A stretch of 64,000 bases of DNA from Bacteroidota bacterium (lineage in GTDB: Bacteria > Bacteroidota > Bacteroidia > NS11-12g > UBA955), in assembly GCA_018333525.1 (NCBI GenBank), contig JAGXTF010000090.1, positions 62,001 to 126,000 on the forward strand, in the 5' to 3' direction. Below the pieces are notes generated by a model. It made no database searches. It worked only from the letters and a program-made list of their open reading frames with translations, and was not told where the DNA came from. A program made the position numbers and the translations under genes. This document shows positions 45,001 through 53,132 of this stretch, piece by piece; positions within the stretch are counted from its first letter, which is position 1; each line of letters begins with the position of its first letter.

Positions 45001-46581
45001 TACCGATGAAACTGTGAATTGGTAAAATTTTAATTTGTCTTTTCCATTTTCACTTTCCAGTTTGCAGGCAATTTGCATGGAGGCGCTGGCGCTTGCATAT
45101 TCGGTAATGCGCAAGGCGAATTGGGTTTGCAGGTAACCTTTTTCTTTTTGTTTGGTATACGCAAGTTTTTCAAGCTGTAATGGAAAACGATTGAAGTTGA
45201 AAGAATCCGGTTTGCGAGAAATTCCAAGATATGCGATGTCGAATTTATCGCCGTAATTTCTAAGATGCATGCCGGTAAATTCTATTTCCGGTAATTGAAA
45301 TTTACCGGATTCTGCATTTTTATTTTTCTCCGAAATGCACATGCTTCCATTAAAATCTGCATCTATTTTTACATTGCCTTTTTGAATGGAAACGGCGATA
45401 TAACTGTTGCGGTTTAAACGCACCTCTGCCGCTTTCAGAGCAGGAATGGTAAAGGTTCCGGCAGTCTGCACGGTGAAAAGATAAGCTCCGTTTCTGTCTG
45501 CAGAAGCTGCATAAATTAATCGGGAAGTATCTGGCATTGCCGGTGTTCCAAGTTCACCTTTGAACGTGGCTTGATGCAGATGGTTCAGCAAGATTTGAAT
45601 TCGGATTTCTGTTAACGAAAAATTCCATGAACCCAAATTTCCTTTATCGAATGGAATCACATTTTTGGAATAAATATCTCCGGTGAAACCAAATTCATCC
45701 ATCATAATATGGTGCACTCCAAAAGCGAGTTTTTCTTTTTCAGCATGTTTCATCCAATGTGGCATCCGCATTTCTGCATCGCGAATAAAAATGCCTTCCC
45801 ATAAGGTTTCCGTGCTATTTGGAAAGTAGTTTTTATATGCATCCGGCATGCGCATATTATCCGGATTGTACGTTTCTGAAATATCCACCCAGGCTTGTTC
45901 TACGGAAAAAATGTAATCGGGTAATTTGTGAAAACGGAATGGGGGAATGCGAATTTCTGTGATCATCTGATCCCAGTTTTTGGCTTTGCCTGATATAGCT
46001 GCAACGACTTCCGGTATTGGGAGAACCGCCCCTGTGTCATCCACAGCCTCAATCATTTCTGTTTGAAAAACAGCGTTGCCTTGAATGGCAATTTCCTGCA
46101 ATCCGGAACAATCAAAAATGGCGTAAGTATTTTCATTTCCGGGAATTTGAATATGCAGGAATTTTCCCATTTTTATGGAAATACTATCGAGCAATTCCAT
46201 TTTTACGGGTCCGGTAATTCCACCAGCATAACTGAATGCCACATTTTTTGCTGCAAAGGCAATTCTTTTATTGCTTGCAGGATCCCTAAATGCCATACCG
46301 GCGCTGAATATGGCCTTTTCAGGGAGTATATTTATTTCATAAATAATGATGGCATATTTGAGATTTTTATCGGCGGATAAAAGCAGAAATTCACCGCTGG
46401 GTTTATTGCGGAATTGTTGTCCCAAATCATCGGAAAACGCATTGCGATTCTTTGCATTTTCTATTTTATTTTCCAGCGTATCTGCCAATACCTGCGCGCT
46501 TAGAGGCTTACTCCAAAGGCATACGAAAAACCATAAGCAAAATGCAGCGAACCAATTGTACAAAACCCTCCAGTGTTGCAT
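42076..46581 (-). CDS. Very large secreted protein, first gene of surface operon
   Basis: 1501 aa with a signal peptide (WFAAFCLWFFVCLWSKPLSAQ). Residues about 30-1000 are a long series of beta-strands with repeated GDVEI, GTIHFGL and G-rich hairpins, suggestive of an extended beta-structure. An SbsA-like Ig domain follows near residues 1000-1110 (ISISPGNSENKVSTVSEIKLEF ... SEYRIWCDIEL). The last 200 residues are helical and Ser/Asn-rich. No family assigned; no catalytic motif seen. The following gene overlaps by ATGA (42076-42079). A promoter with ideal spacing precedes it. Confidence 0.8.
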   Translation of the reverse strand: MQHWRVLYNWFAAFCLWFFVCLWSKPLSAQVLADTLENKIENAKNRNAFSDDLGQQFRNKPSGEFLLLSADKNLKYAIIIYEINILPEKAIFSAGMAFRDPASNKRIAFAAKNVAFSYAGGITGPVKMELLDSISIKMGKFLHIQIPGNENTYAIFDCSGLQEIAIQGNAVFQTEMIEAVDDTGAVLPIPEVVAAISGKAKNWDQMITEIRIPPFRFHKLPDYIFSVEQAWVDISETYNPDNMRMPDAYKNYFPNSTETLWEGIFIRDAEMRMPHWMKHAEKEKLAFGVHHIMMDEFGFTGDIYSKNVIPFDKGNLGSWNFSLTEIRIQILLNHLHQATFKGELGTPAMPDTSRLIYAASADRNGAYLFTVQTAGTFTIPALKAAEVRLNRNSYIAVSIQKGNVKIDADFNGSMCISEKNKNAESGKFQLPEIEFTGMHLRNYGDKFDIAYLGISRKPDSFNFNRFPLQLEKLAYTKQKEKGYLQTQFALRITEYASASASMQIACKLESENGKDKLKFYQFTVSSVSVAFEKSGIYLQGEIQLFREDPVYGNGFGGTIHFGLNKPDIEGNARAIFGKVNEFRYWYFDAGLQWGSPGLPVLPGMLAKGFSGGAWHRLKTWDGKTKLEHPEYGLTGSGAVYIPDPNSGLGLKAGIVVGGANEKSYQANLVFEIQFNASTSISKILFYGDVEIMPENTSENEPSKIVKNIPVSGNLWDNYCKSYNPQAQLCGPFMMVFDFSNHCYAANAAIFVKNAAGNTLNGIYKNNKAGEFQAFFGKNKWYLRLGTPKVPLALHMTTGNNTQILAKAYFMAGHDILPPGPPPAAITQALGNAAQLDGMRNLEAFSSGKGFAYGATLEMFAKAGGGDKKISVYASLHAIAAMDVNLMYYGNIYCSGRDKPLGMHGWYSNGNIYTFLQGKIGAGVGNVKVDIMTLTGAMALQLAAPNPFYARGSAMMELQISSFLKFRGNIQFELGEPCEIQQNVMPDSSLIISISPGNSENKVSTVSEIKLEFAVAMNSAFQLADGHSYQFWTSQLSLQCKDKTVPGLWRWNAEKTICIFTPTASLLPLSEYRIWCDIELTDMHKNGEVVRNAQGNTMGEYRQYIFYTGGAEKSIPTSNILASLPMREQWNYYLNDQKNTFIQLKIAQNELVDIFGNKPIVRITALDGSQTLEFPVTHKSGLFQFQCMNLNSNTKYLLRLLRVSSNYVLNSGSTQNTSGTASSGSMGLDKKPNSPTAVLLLEYHFRTSCYASLADKMKDMQVLTATQKTNGIVEYTLSSSKGEYWSPEELQTENPSLRIQNYLISNTWYQQEIASKMYSIFQTFRSSDIIARDISQYGFPPVQTMELTQENIQKMNTRTMFADKNKKAEFGCNSFTIRCNLHPVLQSDFLDIQNYLLRMNGRVGPEKQMIINRYVSSMQANSSAQTGNTAMQGNSSTSSKTLGNSYKTLNVNSISGSISNSTIAALKMPIPPKSLDRQVAILLGNPFQNNLKMVAFKTIQKP

Positions 46582-46596
46582 TTAATTGATTGAATA

Positions 46597-46628
46597 CAAT
46601 GTTATTTTATCAAAAATGAAAATCAAAA
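46597..46628 (-). promoter_or_regulatory. Promoter of the four-gene surface operon
   Basis: Minus strand TTTTG (46624-46628), 19-base spacer, TAACATTG (46597-46604). The -7 box has one mismatch. The ATG at 46581 is 15 bases on. Confidence 0.5.
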
Positions 46629-46666
46629 TTTGAGCTTGATAATAATCGATTAAGATTTTTAATTAT

Positions 46667-46999
46667 GGGGTTTATGCACAGTTAGTGCTTAGGGGTGCAA
46701 GCGAGAGGATCGTTTGATGTATTTGATTGGAGCAGGAAGATACTATGCCATGGAGATTTCCTTAGTAGAAAGGTGGTGGTCGGTGGTTTCATCGCTGCGC
46801 GGATGAAACATGAACACCGACCACGGGAGGAGATATTTGATAGCGGGGTTAATGCATAGTAAGTGCTTAGATATGGGCGGGAGGTCTGATTTTTTGATGG
46901 GAGCAGGATGATACTATGAAATGGAGAAATCCTAAATAGAAAGTAGGTGGTCGGTGGTTTCATCGCTGCACGGATGAAACATGAACACCGACCACAGGA
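46667..46999. repeat. Two direct repeats with nested hairpins
   Basis: Copy 1 is 46667-46828; copy 2 is 46845-46999. Shared blocks: GGGGTT.ATGCA.AGT.AGTGCTTAG, GAGCAGGA.GATACTATG, ATGGAGA..TCCT.A.TAGAAAG. Each ends in a two-level hairpin: outer stem GTGGTCGGTG/CACCGACCAC (46776-46824; 46947-46995) and inner stem GTTTCATC/GATGAAAC. No reading frame is conserved. The region fills the gap between the surface operon and the tRNA genes. Confidence 0.85.
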
Positions 47000-47021
47000 T
47001 GGGTGTGGGATGAAATAAAAA

Positions 47022-47046
47022 ACCCCTCGGTTGAGGGGTCTTTTTT
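47022..47046 (-). terminator. Terminator of the tRNA pair
   Basis: ACCCCTC/GAGGGGT stem with loop GGTT, flanked by A and T runs on both sides, so it could act in both directions. Directly downstream of the minus-strand tRNAs. Confidence 0.8.
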
Positions 47047-47048
47047 AG

Positions 47049-47120
<72 letters not shown>

Positions 47121-47130
47121 ATATATTTTG

Positions 47131-47202
47131 TAGCCCGTAGGGGAATCGAACCCCTCTTTGTTCCGTGAAAGGGAACCGTCCTAGCCGATAGACGAACGGG
47201 CC
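47131..47202 (-). tRNA. tRNA-Glu (TTC)
   Basis: The minus-strand cloverleaf starts GGCCCGTTCGTC. The anticodon loop is CTTTCAC between GTTCC and GGAAC; the T arm has GGTTCGATTCC. CCA is not encoded. Ten bases upstream of tRNA-fMet, so they are a single transcript. Its wobble uridine is a substrate class of MnmH, encoded elsewhere in the window. Confidence 0.94.
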
Positions 47203-47216
47203 GTGAATCGGGGGTG

Positions 47217-47224
47217 CAAAGGTA
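47217..47224 (-). promoter_or_regulatory. -7 promoter element of the tRNA-Glu/tRNA-fMet pair
   Basis: Minus strand TACCTTTG followed by CACCCCCG. The tRNA-Gln promoter has the same CTTTGCACCCCCG. Confidence 0.6.
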
Positions 47225-47249
47225 AAGATATTTTTTAAAAAAATGATAT

Positions 47250-47624
47250 TTAGTTGGAGGAATTGTAGTTTTTAATCACGGCATCGCCCCAAAGCTCTTC
47301 CAGTCCATAAAAACTCCGTTTTTCTTTCTGAAAAATATGCACTACCACATTTACATAATCCAGCAATATCCACTCTGCCTGCTCGCTTCCTTCCCTGTGC
47401 AGGGGCTTCTCTCCTGTAGCTTTGCGTATTTCTTCCTCCACCCCGTCGGCAATGGCTTCCACCTGCCTGTCCGAGTTGCCATGGCAGATTACAAACATAT
47501 CCGCAAAAGCAGATTTTAATTTCCGCAAATCCATGGTAATAATTTCTATTCCTTTCTTCTCCTGCATGCCAAATACCGCTATTTCTGCTAATGCCTCCGA
47601 GGGAGTGCCTCCTTGTTTCGCCAT
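47250..47624 (-). CDS. rsfS: Ribosome silencing factor RsfS
   Basis: About 124 aa. MDLRKLKSAFADMFVICHGNSDRQVEAIAD, KPLHREGSEQAEWILLDYVNVVVHIF and the final YGLEELWGDA are RsfS (DUF143) signatures. Binds L14 of the large subunit and blocks subunit joining in starvation. The ATG at 47624 (MAKQGGTPSEAL) is preferred; 47645 adds seven residues and intrudes further on the divergent birA promoter region. Confidence 0.93.
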   Translation of the reverse strand: MAKQGGTPSEALAEIAVFGMQEKKGIEIITMDLRKLKSAFADMFVICHGNSDRQVEAIADGVEEEIRKATGEKPLHREGSEQAEWILLDYVNVVVHIFQKEKRSFYGLEELWGDAVIKNYNSSN

Positions 47625-47656
47625 TTTCCTGTTTTTTTGCTGCAAAGAACGCCATT

Positions 47657-48430
47657 TTGGAAGAATTCTATTTTAAAGAAACTATTGGGAGGTTTCAAAT
47701 CTTCTACAGCCCGGATTGTAAATCCACCAATTCCCTGCTGCGTTCCATGATTCCTGCCTACGGAAATCTTGGGCCCATGGCGCTTTACACCTTTTGCCAA
47801 ACAAAGGGCCGCGGACAGGGAACCAATACATGGCTCAGCAATCCGGGAGAGAATTTGGCAATTACGATTGCATTAAAGCCAGAGGATTTTGGAAATGATC
47901 CGGTAACCCTTAACAAGGCTGTAACCCTGGCTGCTGCGAAGGCAATTGAAAAAGTCGCGGAAACCGAAGCAGCCATTAAATGGCCCAATGACATTCTAAT
48001 CGAAAATAAAAAATGCTGCGGCTTACTCATGGAAACGGCTAAAATTGGAAAAGACAATTATTTATTTGCCGGAATCGGTATCAACGTGAATCAAAGCAAG
48101 TGGCCGGCAAACCTTAAAGCCATCAGCCTGAAGAATACCGCTAAAAAAGAACTTAATCTGGATAAAGTAATGCGGGAGTTGATGCTGGCTATATGTATTT
48201 ATACCAATGATATAGTTAATGAGCATTCCTTAATTTCCAAGGAATTTAATGAAAACCTCTGGATGCGAAAAATGCGGGTGATTTTGGAAACTCCTGAAGG
48301 AGAAATGGAGGCAGAAATGGAGGAAGTGGATGAAAAAGGGAAGTTGGTTTTCCGGAATTCGGAAGGCAAAGTGTACAGTTTACACCACGGTCAGGTGCGG
48401 ATCTCGAAAAAAAATCCGGGATTTTTATAA
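47657..48430 (+). CDS. birA: Biotin--[acetyl-CoA-carboxylase] ligase
   Basis: About 257 aa from TTG 47657 (MEEFYFKETIGRF). The frame is open back to 47591 but would overlap rsfS. The catalytic domain has the biotinyl-AMP loop KGRGQGTNTWLS, AAIKWPNDILIENKKCCGLL and GIGINVN, and a C-terminal SH3-like domain (GKLVFRNSEGKVYSLHHGQVRI). No N-terminal DNA-binding domain, so it is a pure ligase rather than a repressor. Confidence 0.92.
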   Translation: MEEFYFKETIGRFQIFYSPDCKSTNSLLRSMIPAYGNLGPMALYTFCQTKGRGQGTNTWLSNPGENLAITIALKPEDFGNDPVTLNKAVTLAAAKAIEKVAETEAAIKWPNDILIENKKCCGLLMETAKIGKDNYLFAGIGINVNQSKWPANLKAISLKNTAKKELNLDKVMRELMLAICIYTNDIVNEHSLISKEFNENLWMRKMRVILETPEGEMEAEMEEVDEKGKLVFRNSEGKVYSLHHGQVRISKKNPGFL

Positions 48431-48480
48431 ATTCCATCCAACCATTGTGGAACTTGCAAGTCTAAAGGAAAACCATTGCA

Positions 48481-50139
48481 ATGGACAGAAGGGAATTTAT
48501 TTCGATGAAGCCGACGGCAGCGGCCTCACCGACGGGGATTAAAGTGGCCAATCGCCGAACATCCACAGGTCTTGCCAAATACAGCGGAAGCTGGACCCAG
48601 GCAGAAGCCAAACACTTGCTTTCCAGAACGCTTTTCGGATTCAAAACTTCGGAACTCGCTTCTTTCACTTCCAAGGGATTGGACACCGCAGTTGCAGACA
48701 TTCTGAATGTGAGCAGCACTGCACCCAACCCGCCGCTAAACAACTACAGCAGCGCGGACCCCAATGTGCCACTTGGCAGTACCTGGGTAAATGCCAATCA
48801 GGATCCTACTTATAACCCACAACGTCGTACCAGTTTTAAAACCTGGTGGACCAGTTTGCTGATTCAGCAAGACGCAACCATTTTGGAAAAAATGGTGTTG
48901 TTTCTGCACAACCATTTTGCCACGCAAACCGAGACGATAGATGATCCGCGCATGATTTATAACCATAACGCCATGTTGAGGGCCAATGCGCTTGGTAATT
49001 TTAAATCTCTGGTGAAATTGGTAACCAAGGATGCCGGAATGCTGATTTACCTCAATGGTGCGTTGAATACCAAAGCTGCTCCCGATGAGAATTATGCACG
49101 TGAACTTCAGGAATTGTTTTGCGTGGGCAAAGGTCCGGATTCAAAATACACGGAAGACGATGTGAAAGCCGCGGCAAGGGTGCTTACAGGCTGGCGCGTA
49201 ACACGAGGCGCAAATCCGGTTATCGTAAGCTTTGACAGCACCAAACATGATGCTACGGATAAAGTTTTTTCATCCTTTTACAGCAATGCCACTGTTACCG
49301 GGGAAACCGGCAGCACAGCGGGGGATCTTGAATTGGATGACCTTTTGAACATGATATTCTCTGTGGATGAAGTAGCCAAATTCATCTGCCGAAAGCTATA
49401 CCGCTTTTTCGTATATTATGAAATAGATGCGGATACTGAAACCAATGTAATCATACCCTTGGCGAACCATTTCCGCACCAACAATTATGATTTAAAACCC
49501 GTGTTGGAAAAGCTCCTTTTAAGTGAGCATTTTTATGACATGGCAAACCGTGGCTGTTACATCAAAACGCCAATGGACCACGTGGTTGGATTTGCAAGGC
49601 AGACCGAAATGGCATTTCCGGATACTTCGAAAGGGGTTATGGTGCAATACGACCATTGGGCGCTATGGTATTACTATTCGGCTATAATAGGTCTGGATAT
49701 AGGAGATCCGCCGAATGTGGCGGGCTGGCAGGCTTATTATCAGGAGCCGCAGTATTATGAAATGTGGATCAACAGCGACAGCTTACCCAAGCGGAATCAA
49801 TTCACAGACTATTTACTTTTTGCCGGATATAGCAAGAGCGGGTATACTACCAAAGCCAGTGTACTGGACATGGCAGACCGCACTTCCGATCCGCAAACTG
49901 CAGATACTCTGGTTGCGGATAGTCTTGCCCTGTTGCTCCCCATGGATGCCAGCAGTTCGTTGAAGGCAAGTGTCAAATCTGCACTGTTACCTGGCGGAAT
50001 TCCAGATTATAACTGGAAAGATGCCTGGAATACCTATAAATCAAATCCTGGGAACACCACCAATACCAAGAACGTGGAGAATCTCCTCATTCTGATGTAT
50101 AAATCGATTATGAACCTTTCTGAATACCAGCTCATCTAA
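48481..50139 (+). CDS. DUF1800 family protein
   Basis: 552 aa. EAKHLLSRTLFGF, MVLFLHNHFAT, NYARELQELFCVGKG and DDVKAAARVLTGW are the defining DUF1800 motifs. The family is almost always paired with DUF1501, as here 11 bases downstream. Biochemical function is unknown; a role in secreted or envelope protein handling has been suggested by context. No clear signal peptide: the N-terminus MDRREFISMKP has an RR but little hydrophobic core. Confidence 0.88.
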   Translation: MDRREFISMKPTAAASPTGIKVANRRTSTGLAKYSGSWTQAEAKHLLSRTLFGFKTSELASFTSKGLDTAVADILNVSSTAPNPPLNNYSSADPNVPLGSTWVNANQDPTYNPQRRTSFKTWWTSLLIQQDATILEKMVLFLHNHFATQTETIDDPRMIYNHNAMLRANALGNFKSLVKLVTKDAGMLIYLNGALNTKAAPDENYARELQELFCVGKGPDSKYTEDDVKAAARVLTGWRVTRGANPVIVSFDSTKHDATDKVFSSFYSNATVTGETGSTAGDLELDDLLNMIFSVDEVAKFICRKLYRFFVYYEIDADTETNVIIPLANHFRTNNYDLKPVLEKLLLSEHFYDMANRGCYIKTPMDHVVGFARQTEMAFPDTSKGVMVQYDHWALWYYYSAIIGLDIGDPPNVAGWQAYYQEPQYYEMWINSDSLPKRNQFTDYLLFAGYSKSGYTTKASVLDMADRTSDPQTADTLVADSLALLLPMDASSSLKASVKSALLPGGIPDYNWKDAWNTYKSNPGNTTNTKNVENLLILMYKSIMNLSEYQLI

Positions 50140-50150
50140 TTACAGCCAAA

Positions 50151-51722
50151 ATGAAAAGAAGAAATTTTCTCAAAGCATCCGGCGCAGCAAGCCTCACCCT
50201 TGGTGGATTCGGAATAAAAACCTATGCAAAGTCACCCCTGCTGCAAATGCTTGCCGGCAGGGCTGCAAGCAACGATAAAGTGTTCGTATTGATTAATCTG
50301 GGTGGTGGCAATGACGGCCTGAACACCCTGATTCCCCTTGATCAATACAGCAATCTTTCCAAAGCCAGGAGCAATGTGTTAATACCCGATACCAAAGTCC
50401 TCAGCCTCAGCGGTAAAACCGGAACAGGGTTCCATCCCTCCATGACAGGACTGCAGGGATTGTATAATGATGGTTTGGTGAATGCAGTTCAGGCAGTAGG
50501 TTACCCATCTCCCAACTTTTCGCACTTTCGGTCCACCGATATCTGGATGACAGGTTCAGACACGAATGAAAATTGGAATACAGGGTGGATGGGGCGCTAT
50601 TTGGATGGGGAATTTCCTGGATTTCCGACAGGTTATCCAAGCACTGCCATGCCGGATCCGCTCGCCATACAAATAGGTTCTGTAGTGAGCTTGGCCTTTA
50701 TGGGACCTACAACTACCATGGGGATGGCCATTACGGATCCAACCAGTTTTTATAATCTGGTGGATGGAAAGGTAGACAGTGCTCCAAACAGCAAATACGG
50801 CAAGGAACTCACTTATATACGCCTGATTGCGCAGCAGACGAATGAATACAGCACTGTTATTAAAGCTGCTGCAAACAATGGTGCCAATCAGAGTACGAAA
50901 TATGCGACAAACAACAATTTGGCGCAGCAGCTCAAGATAGTGGCAAAACTCATCAAAGGTGGATTGAAAACACCTGTTTATATGGTGAATCTTGGTGGAT
51001 TTGACACCCATAGTGCACAAGTAGACGCCGCAGATACCACCAAAGGGGCGCATGCCACCTTGCTAGGACAATTGAGTGACGCAATTGCTGCATTTCAGGA
51101 CGATTTAACCCTGATGGGAATTCAGGATCGTGTTGCTGGAATGACATTTAGCGAATTTGGACGAAGGATACAGAGCAATTTCAGCATAGGAACCGACCAC
51201 GGTGCCGCAGCGCCATTATTTGTTTTTGGAACCGGGGTTCAAAGCGGAATCATTGGTGCCAACCCTACCATTCCCGGTACAACTACGGTTAACGATAATG
51301 TTCCCATGCAATACGATTTCAGGCAGGTATATGCCAGCGTATTCAAAGACTGGTTTGGACTTGCAGATGCAGAAGTAAAAGCGGCAATGGGAGGAAAAGA
51401 TTTTACCATTTTGCCAATTTTCAAGGGAAGCAGCAGTGGATTGGAAGATTGGGCAGACCAGATGAGCAGAATTTATCTGGAGGATGCCTGGCCAAATCCG
51501 GCGCAGGGCGACGTAAATTTCCGTTTCTACACCGATGGTGGAAATGCGGAACTGGTGCTTTTTGATGCTCTGGGCAACAAAATACGTACTATCGCTTCCG
51601 GCAAGAACCCGTTGGGAGACCATACCGTAAGCACCAATGTCACCGGCCTGAAACCGGGCAATTATTTCTACCAGTTGTCACAGGGAAATAAAAAAGTGAC
51701 CAAAGTGCTGGTGGTGAAATAA
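50151..51722 (+). CDS. DUF1501 family protein with T9SS sorting domain
   Basis: 523 aa. A twin-arginine signal (KRRNFLKASGAASLTLGGFG) is followed by the DUF1501 domain, an alkaline-phosphatase-like fold with LINLGGGNDGLNTLIPL, FSHFRSTDIWMTG and FSEFGRRIQSN. A C-terminal type A sorting domain (EDAWPNPAQGDVNFRF to KVTKVLVVK) follows. Tat export followed by type IX surface delivery is an unusual route implied by this architecture. Forms an operon with the DUF1800 gene. Confidence 0.9.
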   Translation: MKRRNFLKASGAASLTLGGFGIKTYAKSPLLQMLAGRAASNDKVFVLINLGGGNDGLNTLIPLDQYSNLSKARSNVLIPDTKVLSLSGKTGTGFHPSMTGLQGLYNDGLVNAVQAVGYPSPNFSHFRSTDIWMTGSDTNENWNTGWMGRYLDGEFPGFPTGYPSTAMPDPLAIQIGSVVSLAFMGPTTTMGMAITDPTSFYNLVDGKVDSAPNSKYGKELTYIRLIAQQTNEYSTVIKAAANNGANQSTKYATNNNLAQQLKIVAKLIKGGLKTPVYMVNLGGFDTHSAQVDAADTTKGAHATLLGQLSDAIAAFQDDLTLMGIQDRVAGMTFSEFGRRIQSNFSIGTDHGAAAPLFVFGTGVQSGIIGANPTIPGTTTVNDNVPMQYDFRQVYASVFKDWFGLADAEVKAAMGGKDFTILPIFKGSSSGLEDWADQMSRIYLEDAWPNPAQGDVNFRFYTDGGNAELVLFDALGNKIRTIASGKNPLGDHTVSTNVTGLKPGNYFYQLSQGNKKVTKVLVVK

Positions 51723-51764
51723 AAATTGCCTTGATGCGTTTTAACTTGCGTCCATAGGGTCGCC

Positions 51765-52901
51765 ATGAAATCTATTTTCTCTGTATTTATTTTCAGTTTG
51801 GTCTCTATTAGTTGTATGGCTCAATACGGTTATTATCCCGATTTGCTGTCATGGAGCTATTCCACACTAAGTCGTAATTCACGCATGTGGCGCACTTTTG
51901 AACCCGATTCTCAGATGAAGCAAATGAAAATCGTATCCTTACAGGTGGTGCATTTTGAAAAGAAATTCAAAGGGAAATCCAAAAAGAATTCAAAATACGT
52001 AGCCTTTCTCGATAGCAATGGAATTCCGGTGAGGGAGGTGTTTTACAAAAATGGACGCATTTCGGAAGAGTTGGAGCGCACTGTAAGGCCTGACGGAAAA
52101 GTAGAACACCTGGTTTATCATATCAGCCAGGTAAAAGCATTCGAATATTTTCAGGAATTTAACGATTCTGGTAAACGCACTTCTTATAGATATTATAGAA
52201 AAGGGAAATTGCTGCGTGCTACAAAAACATTTTATAATGAAAAAAGCAATGTCATAAAAAGTTTGGATTATGAGCAAGACACCATTCAATATCAATCAGA
52301 AACCGATTATTATTATGAAAATGATACCGGTCGATTAATGTATGCAGAAATGCTGAACTCAAAAGGGAAACGCGAATACCGTTGGGATTATACTTGTACA
52401 GACATGGGTGCAGCGACCCGAATAAAAATGAGAAAAGAAGCCAGATTTTGTGAATCCAAAAGCAATTTGGCAAATGGGCACCGGCAGGAGGTTTGGACTT
52501 CGCGGTATCAAGGGAAAATCAGACGTTGGGTTACAGAATTTGACAGTATAAATCGGGTTGTTTCGGAATATTTTTATGCCGGGAAATCCGGAGAACTTTT
52601 AGAAACAGTTACTACCTGGGAATACAGCGAATTCGGTATATCTAAAATACGTTTGTATTATGAGGGTAAAAAAAAGCGGTACATTTCTTCGAATTATAGT
52701 CAGTATTTTGATTCTAACTGGAAAGAGCAGAAAAGTATCAGCACTACATATCGCAAAAATGGGAAGCTGCTGCAGGCTTATCAAACCACATATACCTATA
52801 GAAATGAATTGCTGGTATTGGCCACCGGAGAGAATTTGAAACGACCCCAAAAGCGGCAGTGGATTTCAGAGCTGGAATATTTAACAGCGCCGTTGCCTTG
52901 A
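51765..52901 (+). CDS. Secreted YD/MORN-like repeat protein, unknown function
   Basis: 378 aa. A signal peptide ends ISCMAQ; the Cys could also serve as a lipobox. The mature part is a series of short beta-hairpin units with aromatic-polar patterns (DSNGIPVREVFYKNGRISEE; FNDSGKRTSYRYYRKGKLLRAT; YYENDTGRLMYAEM; YRKNGKLLQAYQTTYTY), resembling toxin-antitoxin-type YwqK/MORN variants. No catalytic site seen. It is separated from the DUF1501 gene by 42 bases and may be co-transcribed. Confidence 0.75.
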   Translation: MKSIFSVFIFSLVSISCMAQYGYYPDLLSWSYSTLSRNSRMWRTFEPDSQMKQMKIVSLQVVHFEKKFKGKSKKNSKYVAFLDSNGIPVREVFYKNGRISEELERTVRPDGKVEHLVYHISQVKAFEYFQEFNDSGKRTSYRYYRKGKLLRATKTFYNEKSNVIKSLDYEQDTIQYQSETDYYYENDTGRLMYAEMLNSKGKREYRWDYTCTDMGAATRIKMRKEARFCESKSNLANGHRQEVWTSRYQGKIRRWVTEFDSINRVVSEYFYAGKSGELLETVTTWEYSEFGISKIRLYYEGKKKRYISSNYSQYFDSNWKEQKSISTTYRKNGKLLQAYQTTYTYRNELLVLATGENLKRPQKRQWISELEYLTAPLP

Positions 52902-52918
52902 TTTTACCAGTAAACAGG

Positions 52919-52949
52919 TTGAAATTTTCATATTACTGTTTTATCTTTG
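52919..52949 (+). promoter_or_regulatory. Promoter of tRNA-Gln/prs/rplY
   Basis: TTG (52919-52921), 20-base spacer, TATCTTTG (52942-52949), then CACCCCCG. A leader hairpin GTTTTAC/GTAAAAC lies at about 52974-52991, just before the tRNA. Confidence 0.7.
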
Positions 52950-52998
52950 CACCCCCGTTTGAAAAAGAATGGGTGTTTTACTCCGGTAAAACAAAGAT

Positions 52999-53071
52999 TG
53001 TCCGATGGTGTAACTGGCAACACGTCTGATTTTGGTTCAGAAGAGTCTAGGTTCGAGCCCTAGTCGGACAA
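52999..53071 (+). tRNA. tRNA-Gln (TTG)
   Basis: The cloverleaf begins TGTCCGATGGTGTAA and ends TCGGACA plus discriminator A. The anticodon loop is TTTTGGT; the T arm is CTAGGTTCGAGCCCTAG. The U1-A72 pair is a tRNA-Gln trait. CCA is not encoded. The prs frame opens 16 bases later, so a mixed tRNA-mRNA transcript is likely. Confidence 0.95.
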
Positions 53072-53132
53072 CAAACAAGCAGGTTTCATGATAATTCCGC
53101 AATACCGCGGGGTGAAAGTAGAACAAAACGCA

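Noticed and set aside
46667-46999. CRISPR-like array
   Set aside because: Only two long, imperfect repeats with internal hairpins and no regular spacers or cas genes.
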